A stretch of 64,000 nucleotides of DNA from Sphingomonas endophytica. GTDB lineage: Bacteria; Pseudomonadota; Alphaproteobacteria; Sphingomonadales; Sphingomonadaceae. The stretch covers positions 141,743 to 205,742 of the forward strand of contig NZ_JACIJN010000008.1 in assembly GCF_014199415.1 (NCBI RefSeq), in the 5' to 3' direction. This document shows, in pieces, positions 47,572 to 55,469 of the stretch. A program made the translations under genes and the position numbers. The notes under the pieces were generated by a model, which saw only the letters and a list, made by a program, of their open reading frames with translations, was not told the DNA's origin and searched no databases. The stretch's first letter is position 1; every line of letters begins with the position of its first letter.

Positions 47572-48366
47572 ATGAACGCACCCTCGATCCGGCCCGCCAA
47601 ACTGGCCGATGCGATCGCCGAACATGTCCAGCAGATGATCCTGGAGGGCTCGCTGCGCCCCGGCGAGCGGCTGTTGTCCGAGCGCGAGCTGTCGGCGAAG
47701 CTCGACGTCTCGCGCCCGTCGCTGCGCGAGGCGCTCGACAAGCTGATCGCCGCCGGTTTCCTGACCACCAATGCGCAGGGCGTCGCGCACGTCAGCGACC
47801 AAATCGGCAAAAGCCTGCGCGATCCGCTGCTGCAATTGATGGACACGCCCGAGGCGCGGATCGACTGCCTCGAGCTGCGCGCCGAAATGGAAGCCGCCGC
47901 CGCCGCCTTCGCCGCCGAGCGCGCATCGTCGGTCGACCGCGAGGCGATCACGCGCTGCTTCCAGGCGATGAAGGTCGCGCACGAGGCGCAGGACGTCGAC
48001 GAGATCGCGCGCACCGACGCCGAATTCCACTTCGCCATCTACGAGGCGAGCCACAATCTCATGATGATGCACTTCATGCGCAGCATCGAGAGCATCCTGC
48101 GCTCGAACGTCTATCTCAACCGCAAGAACCTGTACGAGCATCGCCGCGAGAAGGATTCGCAGCTCCGCGAGCATCAGGCGATCTATGACGCGATCATCGC
48201 GGGCGACGTGGAGGGCGCGCGCGAGGCGGCGCGGCTGCACATGACCACCGCGATGCGGACGCAGCGCGAGATCTACGAGGCCGAGCGGCGGCTGGAGGCG
48301 AGCATTCGCCGGCTGGCGCGCGGTGACATCGTCGCGACGAAGAAGGCGCGCGCCGCCGAGGTGTGA
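47572..48366 (+). CDS. GntR-family regulator, FadR/FCD subfamily
   Basis: A 264-residue regulator. Winged-helix N-terminus (SERELSAKLDVSRPSLREAL) and FCD helical domain with metal/ligand residues in TDAEFHFAIYEASHN and REHQAIYDAIIAGD. The layout resembles LldR/GlcC/PdhR-type regulators of lactate, glycolate and pyruvate genes. It is placed 64 bp after the hydrolase gene, and three copies of a 21-bp inverted repeat stand in front of the receptor, permease and second hydrolase genes of the same block. Likely effector: a 2-hydroxy- or 2-oxo-acid of the block. No good ribosome site precedes ATG 47572. Confidence 0.86.
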   Translation: MNAPSIRPAKLADAIAEHVQQMILEGSLRPGERLLSERELSAKLDVSRPSLREALDKLIAAGFLTTNAQGVAHVSDQIGKSLRDPLLQLMDTPEARIDCLELRAEMEAAAAAFAAERASSVDREAITRCFQAMKVAHEAQDVDEIARTDAEFHFAIYEASHNLMMMHFMRSIESILRSNVYLNRKNLYEHRREKDSQLREHQAIYDAIIAGDVEGAREAARLHMTTAMRTQREIYEAERRLEASIRRLARGDIVATKKARAAEV

Positions 48367-48480
48367 CCTCGGGCGCTTGCCTCACTCGTCGCCACGGACT
48401 TGAACCGGGACTCCGCGATTGGACAGTCTGTGGCAAGAAGCGGGAGTCGGGATCACGTCCGGGATGACGATCAGGGTGTG

Positions 48481-49251
48481 CTACGCCGCGCACGCCGTAA
48501 CGGCGAACGTCACGCGCCCCAGAGCCCCGTAATCCGCAACATAACGCCCGGGCAGCAGCCAGCCACGATCGCCGATCTTCCCCGTGACGATCAGATCGAC
48601 AGGCCGGGGCGCATAGCCTGCGGCCGCCGCCAGCCTCCGCACCGTCGCGAGGCTTGCCGCCTGCCCGCCGAGCGACTCCCCGGCGATACCCGACGCGATC
48701 GTCTCCCCCTCACGGCGTAGCGTGACGCGCAACGCATCGAGGTCGCGCCCGGCCGCCGGTTGCCCCGCGCCGCGAACATAGCGGGCGGCGGAAATGTTCG
48801 CCGCCACCATGTCGACCGCGCTGTAATGATCGGGGTCGCGATAACCGATGTCGGGCAGGTCGATGACCGGCAGCACCTGCCCGTCGCGGTGCCCCAGCTT
48901 CAGCTCGAACGCGGCGCGGCGATACCCGCATAGCGAGATCGTCCCACCATCGTCAGCGCCCCCGACCGCGAACAGCACGCCGACCAGCGGCGCGCGTACC
49001 CCGCGCCCGGCCAGTGACGCCGGCGACATCAGCCCGCCCTTGTATCCCGCGATGCGATCGCCCGCGCGCCGCCGCATGGCCACGTAGCGGTGTTGCAGGC
49101 GATACGCCTCCGCCATCGTCGTGCCGGGCCGCATCGCGGTGATCGGGGCGAACGGAAGCGCCCCACGCTCGGCTGCGGTGAAGCGGGCGAGATAGTCGTC
49201 CCCGCGCGTGCAACCGGCCAGCAACAGCGCGGCGAGCGCGACGTGCCTCAC
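48481..49251 (-). CDS. 2-keto-4-pentenoate hydratase-family protein with lipoprotein signal
   Basis: A 256-residue protein of the hydratase/decarboxylase (MhpD, FAH-like) family: RPGTTMAEAYRLQHRYVAMR, the IAGYKGGLMSP segment and the C-terminal VTGKIGDRGWLLPGRYVADYG. Unusually, the N-terminus (VALAALLLAGCTRGDD) is a lipoprotein signal with a lipobox Cys at residue 14, so the protein should be anchored at a membrane outside the cytoplasm, whereas classical members are cytoplasmic. GTG start overlapping the permease stop (GTGA). It may hydrate, tautomerise or bind an unsaturated or 2-oxo acid in the periplasm; function inferred only loosely. Confidence 0.7.
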   Translation of the reverse strand: MRHVALAALLLAGCTRGDDYLARFTAAERGALPFAPITAMRPGTTMAEAYRLQHRYVAMRRRAGDRIAGYKGGLMSPASLAGRGVRAPLVGVLFAVGGADDGGTISLCGYRRAAFELKLGHRDGQVLPVIDLPDIGYRDPDHYSAVDMVAANISAARYVRGAGQPAAGRDLDALRVTLRREGETIASGIAGESLGGQAASLATVRRLAAAAGYAPRPVDLIVTGKIGDRGWLLPGRYVADYGALGRVTFAVTACAA

Positions 49252-50852
49252 GACGGGATCATCCACGGCAGCAGATGCTGCTGGACCATCACGATCACGC
49301 CCAGCACCAGCGTCAGGAAGACGCTGTGCTTGAAGGTCCGCGCGAGGATCGCGCCTTCCTGCCCTCGACAATCGGTGGTGCTGGTGCCGGTGGCGATATT
49401 CTGCGGCGAGATCATCTTGCCGAGCACCCCGCCCGAGGCGTTGGTCGCGGCCATCAGCACCGGATTGAGATCGAGCTGCCGCGCCGCGACCACCTGCAAA
49501 TTGCCGAACAGTGCGTTGCCCGACGTGTCGCTGCCCGACAGGAACACCGCCAGCCAGCCGAGGAACGCCGACAGCAACGGGAACAGCGGCCCGACCGAGG
49601 CCACCCCAACGCCCAGCGTATAGGCCATCCCCGAATAGTTCATCAGATAGGCGAGTCCGACGATCGTCATCGTCGTGGCGAGCGGCAGCCGGATCTGGCG
49701 CAGGGTGCGTTTCGTGGCGGCGGCGAGTTGAGGAGCCGAGAGCCGGACGAGCAGGGCGGTGATGACCGTTGCGACCAGGATCGCGGTGCCGGTCGCGAGC
49801 GGCTGGAAGCTCCAGATCGCGGCATAGGCCTTGCCATAGGTGGTGATGAAGATCGCGTCGTGGAGCCCCGGCCATTCCAGCTTCGTCTCGCCGATCGCAT
49901 TCACCTTCAGATGCACCCACAGGATCACCGTCACCGACAGCACGATCCACGGCAGCCACCCCTTGAGGCCGTTGCTCGCGGTGGCAGGCGTCGGTGCCGG
50001 GGCAGCGACGGCGCGCAAGGCGAAGGCGGGATCGGGGGCGAAGCGCCACAGCTTCACGAACACCAGGGTGCAGATCAGCGACGCAAGCGACGAGAGCACG
50101 TCAGTCAGCGCGTACCCGAGGAAATTGGACGACAGGAACTGCATCGACGCGAATGAGCCGCCCGCGACCAGCAGCACCGGCCACACACCGCGGATCGCAC
50201 GGACCCCGCCATAGACCGCGATGACGTAGAACGGCAGCAGCAGCGCGATGAGCGGCAATTGCCGTCCCACCATCGCGCCGAGCGCTACGTCGGGCAATTG
50301 CGTGACCGCGCCCAGCGTGATGATCGGCGAGCCGAGCGCGCCGAACGCGACCGGCGCGGTGTTGAACATCAGCGTGAAGACGATCGCCTCGACCGCGGGG
50401 AAGCCGAGCGTGATGAGCAGCGCGCTGGTGATCGCGATCGGGGTGCCGAACCCGGCGACGCCTTCGAGCAGGCAGCCGAACGAAAAACCGATCACGATCA
50501 ACGCGACGCGGCGGTCGTTGGGCAGATGCCGCACCATCCAGTCGCTGAACGCCGCGAAGCTGCCCGAGGCGACCGCGACATTGTAGAGCAGCAGCGCGTT
50601 GAGCACGATCCACATCACCGGCCACGCCGCGAACGTGGCGCCCGCGGCGATGCTGTTGAAGGCCATGCCGATCGGAAGCTGCCAGACCGTCACGGCGAGG
50701 AGCAACGCCACCGCGACACCGGCAAGCGAGGCCTGCCATGCCGGGCGCCGCAGCACGCCGAGCAGCAGCAGCACGGTGGCGATCGGCAGCGTTGCCAGCA
50801 GGAACGACAGCGGTAGATTGTCGGCGACAGGCGTAACCAGTTGACGAAACAT
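49248..50852 (-). CDS. lldP: L-lactate/glycolate permease
   Basis: A 534-residue inner-membrane protein with about fourteen hydrophobic segments. Signature segments of the LctP family are present: FGCLLEGVAGFGTPIAIT, NTAPVAFGALGSPI, and in the C-terminal half GSDTSGNALFGNLQ and NASGGVLGKMISPQNIA. It takes up lactate, glycolate and probably similar 2-hydroxy acids with protons. GAGAGGA precedes ATG 50852. It shares its upstream region with the second GHL6-type hydrolase gene, where two of the 21-bp operator-like sites lie. In this context glycerate or glycolate is a likely additional substrate. Confidence 0.88.
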   Translation of the reverse strand: MFRQLVTPVADNLPLSFLLATLPIATVLLLLGVLRRPAWQASLAGVAVALLLAVTVWQLPIGMAFNSIAAGATFAAWPVMWIVLNALLLYNVAVASGSFAAFSDWMVRHLPNDRRVALIVIGFSFGCLLEGVAGFGTPIAITSALLITLGFPAVEAIVFTLMFNTAPVAFGALGSPIITLGAVTQLPDVALGAMVGRQLPLIALLLPFYVIAVYGGVRAIRGVWPVLLVAGGSFASMQFLSSNFLGYALTDVLSSLASLICTLVFVKLWRFAPDPAFALRAVAAPAPTPATASNGLKGWLPWIVLSVTVILWVHLKVNAIGETKLEWPGLHDAIFITTYGKAYAAIWSFQPLATGTAILVATVITALLVRLSAPQLAAATKRTLRQIRLPLATTMTIVGLAYLMNYSGMAYTLGVGVASVGPLFPLLSAFLGWLAVFLSGSDTSGNALFGNLQVVAARQLDLNPVLMAATNASGGVLGKMISPQNIATGTSTTDCRGQEGAILARTFKHSVFLTLVLGVIVMVQQHLLPWMIPS

Positions 50853-50913
50853 GTCATTCCTCTCGCTGCACCCTTCGGGCGTCAACCATACGGCTAACCG
50901 ACGATCACTCTTG

Positions 50914-50934
50914 TTGGCAAGTAAAACTATCCAA
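50914..50934. promoter_or_regulatory. 21-bp TTGG-N13-CCAA site upstream of lldP
   Basis: Best copy of the element: it begins TTGGCAAG, ends ACTATCCAA and has perfect inverted TTGG/CCAA ends. It lies 61 bp upstream of the permease ATG on the permease side of the divergent region. Confidence 0.55.
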
Positions 50935-51026
50935 GCCCGCATCTGGGTGGTTGGCGTCGGTTGAGTGCAACGTTTCGCCTGCTGCGCGATTGGATCGCAG
51001 GCTTAGTAATTGCATGGTTGCGTTAA

Positions 51027-51047
51027 TTGGTAAGAAAGAATAGCCAT
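51027..51047. promoter_or_regulatory. 21-bp TTGG-N13-CCAT site upstream of second GHL6 gene
   Basis: Begins TTGGTAAGA and ends AATAGCCAT. It matches the site at 50914 at most positions of the first 19 bases and lies 35 bp before the hydrolase ATG. Confidence 0.48.
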
Positions 51048-51082
51048 ACAGTGGGCGGATGATCGCCGGGGAGTAGGGTGGC

Positions 51083-53305
51083 ATGATCGGCAACGACGCG
51101 GAGATCGACCGTCGCAGCGTGATCGGGGCGGCGGCGATGCTGGGGGCGGCGGCGGCGCTGCCTGGCGGCGCCGCGAACGCCCAGTCACCGGGCAGCGGCT
51201 GGGAATGGGGCCCGATGCGCTGGGTGCAGATCTGCGCCACCGAGGATGACCCCGGCCGTTACGACAAGCAGTTCTGGCTCGATTTCCTGCAACGCACCCG
51301 CACGCAAGGCGTGTGCCTCAGCGCCGGTGGCGTGACCGCTTTCTACCCGACGCAGGTGCCATTCCACTACCGCAGCCCGTTCCTCGCCGACGGCGATATG
51401 TTCGGCGAGCTGGTCCACGCCTGCAAGGCGATGGACATCCGCGTCCTCGCGCGCGTCGATCCGCATGCGATGCGCGCCGACGCGCTGGCCGCGCATCCGG
51501 AATGGGTCGCGCGCGATGCCGCCGGGCGACCGAAGCGCCACCCGGCCGATCCCGAACTGTATCTGACCTGCCCGAACGGCGCGGTGACGTTCGAGTGGAT
51601 GCCGCAAGTGCTCCGCGAAATCGTCTCGCGCTATCCGGTCGACGGCGTGTTCGGCAATCGTTGGGCGGGAAGCGCGGGCATTTGCCACTGCAATGTGTGC
51701 CGCACGAAGTTCCAGAAGGCGAGCGGGCGGGCAATTCCGGCAACGCTGAAGGATCTCGGCGATCCCGCGGTGCGCGCTTACCTCGTCTGGGACGACGAAA
51801 TGCGCTACGAGCAGCTCGATTTATGGGCACGGACCGTCACCGGCGTGAACCCGCAGGCGTTCTTCACGCCCGGCACCTGGGGCCGGCTCGACCCGCGCCG
51901 GCTGCGCCGCACCGCACGCGCGCTCTTTGCCGACCGACAGGCGCGCAGCGGCAATGCACCCGCGTGGCTCAACGGCCGCAGCGCCAAGGAGACCGCCTGC
52001 CTGATGCCGGACCGCCCGGTCAGCGGCATCTTCGCGGTCGGTGAGACCGCAACCCCCTATCGCTTCATGGATTCGGTGCAGGCGCCGACCGAGATCCGCG
52101 CCTATCTCCACGACGGTCTGGCGCACGGATTTCGCCCGTGGATGACCAAGTTCAAGGCCGAGGTGTTCGACAAACGCTGGGTCCCCGCGGTGGCCGACTC
52201 CTATGCGTGGCACGCCCGGCACGAGAAATACTTCCGCAACATCGACAATCTGTCGCGCGTGGCCATGCTGCACTCGGCGCAGACGAACACCTACTATGTG
52301 CCGGAAGTCCCACGCGATAATGGCGCCGGCGGCCCACAGGACGCCCAGTCGCTGCGCGGCGGATCGGACGATGCCACCAACGGCTTCTATCAGGCCCTGG
52401 TCGAGGCGCGCGTGCCGTTCGCGTTCGTCGACGAACGGTTGCTCGATCCGGCGGCGATCGACCGCTACCGCGTCATCGTGCTCCCGAACATCGCTGCGCT
52501 CTCCGATGCACAATGCGCGGCGCTGCGCGGCTACGTCCGGCGCGGCGGCGCGATCGTCGCGACGCACGAAACCGCCCTGTGCGACGAATGGGGCAACCGG
52601 CGCGCGAACTTCGGGCTCGCCGATCTGTTCGGCTGCGACTATGCCGGGCGCGTCGATCAACGGGTGGCGAACAGCTATCTCTCGGTGCGTGGCCCGCATC
52701 CGCTGACCGCCGGGCTGGACGACACACCGCGGATCATGGCCGGCACGAAGCAGGTGCATGTCCGGCCCCACGACCCGCGGATGCGTGCGGCCTTCACGTC
52801 GGTTCCGAGCTACCCCGATCTGCCGATGGAGAAGGTCTATACCGCGACGCGCCGCACCGATGTGCCGATGGTTTTCGCGCGCACCGTCGGCAAGGGGCGG
52901 GTGGTGTACTTCCCGTTCGATCTCGACCGGACGTTCTGGGAGAATTCCACCGGCGACCATCTGACGGTGCTGCGCAATGCGGTGGCTTGGGCGGCAAATG
53001 CGCCGGAGCCGATGACGGTCAGCGGCCCCGGCCTGCTCGATGTGGCCTATTGGCGCCAACAAGGCTCGGTCGCGGCGCATCTCGTCAACCTGACCAACCC
53101 GATGGCGATGCGCGGCTATATGCGCGAGGTGATCCCGGCGGGTCCCTATCAGATTAGCCTGCAGCTTCCGCCCGGTACCCGGCCGGCCGCGGTACGTCTG
53201 CTGGAGGCGGAACGCGATGCCGTCTATCGGCGCGAGGGCGATCGGTTGATCGTCGAGGTGCCGCAGATCAAGCTTCACGAAGTCGTGGCGGTCGACCTCG
53301 CATGA
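51083..53305 (+). CDS. Secreted GHL6-type putative glycoside hydrolase with trimerisation-like domain (2)
   Basis: A 740-residue paralogue of the protein at 45366. It has a Tat-like signal (DRRSVIGAAAMLGAAAALPG), a TIM-barrel part (TRTQGVCLSAGGVTAFYPTQ; YPVDGVFGNRWAGSAGICH) with the same cysteine cluster (CHCNVCRTKF), and a GATase-like trimerisation domain (IDRYRVIVLPNIAALSDAQC). Shared features such as AFYPT-x-x-P(Y/F) and the Cys cluster show common origin, yet identity is modest, suggesting two related substrates. It overlaps the glycerate kinase start as ATGA. Export and context suggest cleavage of an extracytoplasmic glycoside. Confidence 0.73.
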   Translation: MIGNDAEIDRRSVIGAAAMLGAAAALPGGAANAQSPGSGWEWGPMRWVQICATEDDPGRYDKQFWLDFLQRTRTQGVCLSAGGVTAFYPTQVPFHYRSPFLADGDMFGELVHACKAMDIRVLARVDPHAMRADALAAHPEWVARDAAGRPKRHPADPELYLTCPNGAVTFEWMPQVLREIVSRYPVDGVFGNRWAGSAGICHCNVCRTKFQKASGRAIPATLKDLGDPAVRAYLVWDDEMRYEQLDLWARTVTGVNPQAFFTPGTWGRLDPRRLRRTARALFADRQARSGNAPAWLNGRSAKETACLMPDRPVSGIFAVGETATPYRFMDSVQAPTEIRAYLHDGLAHGFRPWMTKFKAEVFDKRWVPAVADSYAWHARHEKYFRNIDNLSRVAMLHSAQTNTYYVPEVPRDNGAGGPQDAQSLRGGSDDATNGFYQALVEARVPFAFVDERLLDPAAIDRYRVIVLPNIAALSDAQCAALRGYVRRGGAIVATHETALCDEWGNRRANFGLADLFGCDYAGRVDQRVANSYLSVRGPHPLTAGLDDTPRIMAGTKQVHVRPHDPRMRAAFTSVPSYPDLPMEKVYTATRRTDVPMVFARTVGKGRVVYFPFDLDRTFWENSTGDHLTVLRNAVAWAANAPEPMTVSGPGLLDVAYWRQQGSVAAHLVNLTNPMAMRGYMREVIPAGPYQISLQLPPGTRPAAVRLLEAERDAVYRREGDRLIVEVPQIKLHEVVAVDLA

Positions 53306-54594
53306 GTGCCATGCCCGAGGTGGTCGCGTCGGCGTGGACCGACCGCGAGGCGCGCGCCGCGCTGCGTCACCTGTTCGACGTGGCCGTGGCCAGCGCCGAC
53401 CCCACGCACATGCTGGCGGCGCATCTGCCCGAACGACCGGTCGGGCGCTGCGTCGTGGTCGGCGCGGGGAAGGCAGCGGCGGCGATGGCCACCGCCGTCG
53501 ATGCCGCATGGCCCGACGTCGTGCTGAGCGGGCTGGTCGTCGTGCCTTATGGCTATGGCGCACCCGCCGGGCGGATCATGGTGCGCGAGGCGGCGCATCC
53601 CGTACCGGATGACGCCAGCGAGGCGGCGGCGCGCGCAATCCTGACGATGGTCGGCACCTTGTCACGCGACGATCTGGTGCTGGTGCTGATCTCCGGTGGC
53701 GGATCGTCGGTGATGGCTTTGCCGGCGGACGGCATCACGCTGGCGGACAAGCAGGCGGTGAGCCGGCTTCTGCTCGCCTCGGGGCTGGACATCCGGACGA
53801 TGAACATGGTCCGGCGGCGTCTGTCGGCGATCAAGGGCGGCAAGCTGCTCGCCGCCGCACAGCCCGCGCGTGTGGTGACGCTCGGGATCAGCGACATCCC
53901 CGGCGACGATGTCGCGGCGATCGCATCGGGGCCCTCGGTGCCAGACCCGACCGCCGATGCCGATCTGAGCCATGTCGTCGGGCTGTTCGGGCAGCAGCTT
54001 CCGGCCAGGGTGGCGGAGCGGCTGCTCGCACCGGTCGCAACGCCATCATTGATCGAGGATTACGACTTCCGGCTGATCGGCACCCCCGCCGCCGCGCTGG
54101 CCGCGGCTGCCAAGGCCGCTCGGTCGCTGGGGCTCGCTCCGGTGCTGCTCGGCGACGATCTGGAGGGCGAGAGTCACACGCTCGGCGCCGAAATAGCGCG
54201 GCTGGCGCTGGCCGGGGTGGCGGTGCCTACCGTTTTTCTGTCCGGCGGCGAGACCACGGTGACGCTCGCCGGAAGCGCCTGCGGACGCGGCGGCCGCAAC
54301 ACCGAATTCGCGCTCGCGCTGGCCTGCGCCCTCGATGGTGATGCCGGCACCTGGGCGCTCGCCGCCGATACCGATGGCGAGGATGGCGCAAGCCACGCCG
54401 CCGGCGCGCTGATCGCGCCGGATACGATCGCCCGCGCCGCGGCGATGGCATTGGACGCCCGCGCGTTCCTTGCCGCGCACGACAGCGCGACGCTGTTCGA
54501 CGCGCTCGGCGATCTGCTGCTCACCGGGCCGACGCGGACCAACGTCAATGATTTCAGGGCAGTGCTGGTGCTGCCGCAGGAGATGCACGCATGA
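53302..54594 (+). CDS. gckA: Glycerate 2-kinase (GckA/TtuD type, MOFRL domain)
   Basis: A 430-residue cytoplasmic kinase. The N-terminal DUF4147 domain shows VVVGAGKAAAAMATAVD, VLISGGGSSVMALPADG and MNMVRRRLSAIKGGKLL; the C-terminal MOFRL domain has FLSGGETTVTLAG and AADTDGEDGASHAAGALI. The family phosphorylates D-glycerate to 2-phosphoglycerate, feeding lower glycolysis. It is coupled to the hydrolase gene upstream and to the isomerase gene downstream (4-bp overlaps), so its supply of glycerate must come from this block via the GarR reductase. Confidence 0.88.
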   Translation: MSAMPEVVASAWTDREARAALRHLFDVAVASADPTHMLAAHLPERPVGRCVVVGAGKAAAAMATAVDAAWPDVVLSGLVVVPYGYGAPAGRIMVREAAHPVPDDASEAAARAILTMVGTLSRDDLVLVLISGGGSSVMALPADGITLADKQAVSRLLLASGLDIRTMNMVRRRLSAIKGGKLLAAAQPARVVTLGISDIPGDDVAAIASGPSVPDPTADADLSHVVGLFGQQLPARVAERLLAPVATPSLIEDYDFRLIGTPAAALAAAAKAARSLGLAPVLLGDDLEGESHTLGAEIARLALAGVAVPTVFLSGGETTVTLAGSACGRGGRNTEFALALACALDGDAGTWALAADTDGEDGASHAAGALIAPDTIARAAAMALDARAFLAAHDSATLFDALGDLLLTGPTRTNVNDFRAVLVLPQEMHA

Positions 54595-55379
54595 CGCGAC
54601 TGGCTGCCAATCTGACGATGATGTTCACCGATTTGCCGTTTCTAGATCGCTTCGCCGCGGCGGCCGGGGCGGGCTTCGCGGCGGTCGAATTCGTCTCGCC
54701 CTATGCCGAAGCGCCCGAGGCGGTGGCCGAGGCGGCGCGGCGGCACGACCTGACCGTGGCGTTGTTCAATCTGCCGCCGGGTGACTGGGCGGCGGGCGAG
54801 CGCGGCTTCGCCGCCGATCCGGCACGGACAGAGGAGTTCGCCGACAGCGTCGATCTCGCCTTGCGCTATGCACGCGCCACCGGTTGCCGGACCTTGCACC
54901 TGATGGCGGGCAAGATCCCCGACGCGGCCGACCGGGCGCAATGGACCGAGACGCTGGTCGCCAATACGCGGCTGGCGGCGGACCGCGCGGCGGCGGAGGG
55001 CGTGACGCTGGTACTGGAGCCGATCAACACGCGGATCGATCTGCCCGGTTATTTCTACGATCGCACCGAAGCGGTGCTCGACGTGATCGACGCGGTCGGC
55101 CGTGACAACGTGCGCCTGCTCTACGACGTCTATCATATGCAGATCATGGAAGGCGATGTCGCGCGTACCATCGAGCGATTGCTGCCGCGCATCGGACATA
55201 TCCAGATCGCCGACAATCCCGGACGCCACGAACCGGGGACCGGCGAGCTGAACTTCCCGTGGTTGTTCGGCAGGATCGCAGCGCTGAACTATGATGGCTG
55301 GATCGGGTGCGAATATGCGCCGGCGGGCGACACCCGCGAGGGACTCGGCTGGGCGGCGGCCTATCTCGACCGTCGCTGA
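54591..55379 (+). CDS. hyi: Hydroxypyruvate isomerase
   Basis: A 262-residue AP-endonuclease-2-like TIM barrel. Catalytic Glu143 (VLEPINTRIDLPGYF) and Glu241 (IGCEYAPAGDT) and the metal-binding segments LLYDVYHMQIMEGD and GHIQIADNPGRHEPGTGELN are typical of Hyi, which interconverts hydroxypyruvate and tartronate semialdehyde. Length matches the family (about 258). Start overlaps the kinase stop as ATGA. Together with garR and the kinase it gives hydroxypyruvate to tartronate semialdehyde to D-glycerate to 2-phosphoglycerate. No glyoxylate carboligase gene is present here. Confidence 0.9.
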   Translation: MTRLAANLTMMFTDLPFLDRFAAAAGAGFAAVEFVSPYAEAPEAVAEAARRHDLTVALFNLPPGDWAAGERGFAADPARTEEFADSVDLALRYARATGCRTLHLMAGKIPDAADRAQWTETLVANTRLAADRAAAEGVTLVLEPINTRIDLPGYFYDRTEAVLDVIDAVGRDNVRLLYDVYHMQIMEGDVARTIERLLPRIGHIQIADNPGRHEPGTGELNFPWLFGRIAALNYDGWIGCEYAPAGDTREGLGWAAAYLDRR

Positions 55380-55420
55380 TCGCCTCCGGCTGCACCGGCG
55401 CGTGAACGTCGCGGCACGTG

Positions 55421-55452
55421 GATGGCGTCCGAGGTGAAGCCCGGACGCCATC
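55421..55452. terminator. Long hairpin between convergent hyi and aldo/keto reductase genes
   Basis: GATGGCGTCCG (55421-55431) and CGGACGCCATC (55442-55452) pair perfectly over eleven bases with a ten-base loop, 41 bp after the hyi stop and 17 bp before the end of the convergent gene. No U-tract, but the position suits a bidirectional terminator. Confidence 0.5.
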
Positions 55453-55469
55453 GGCGCGACGTCGGTGGT

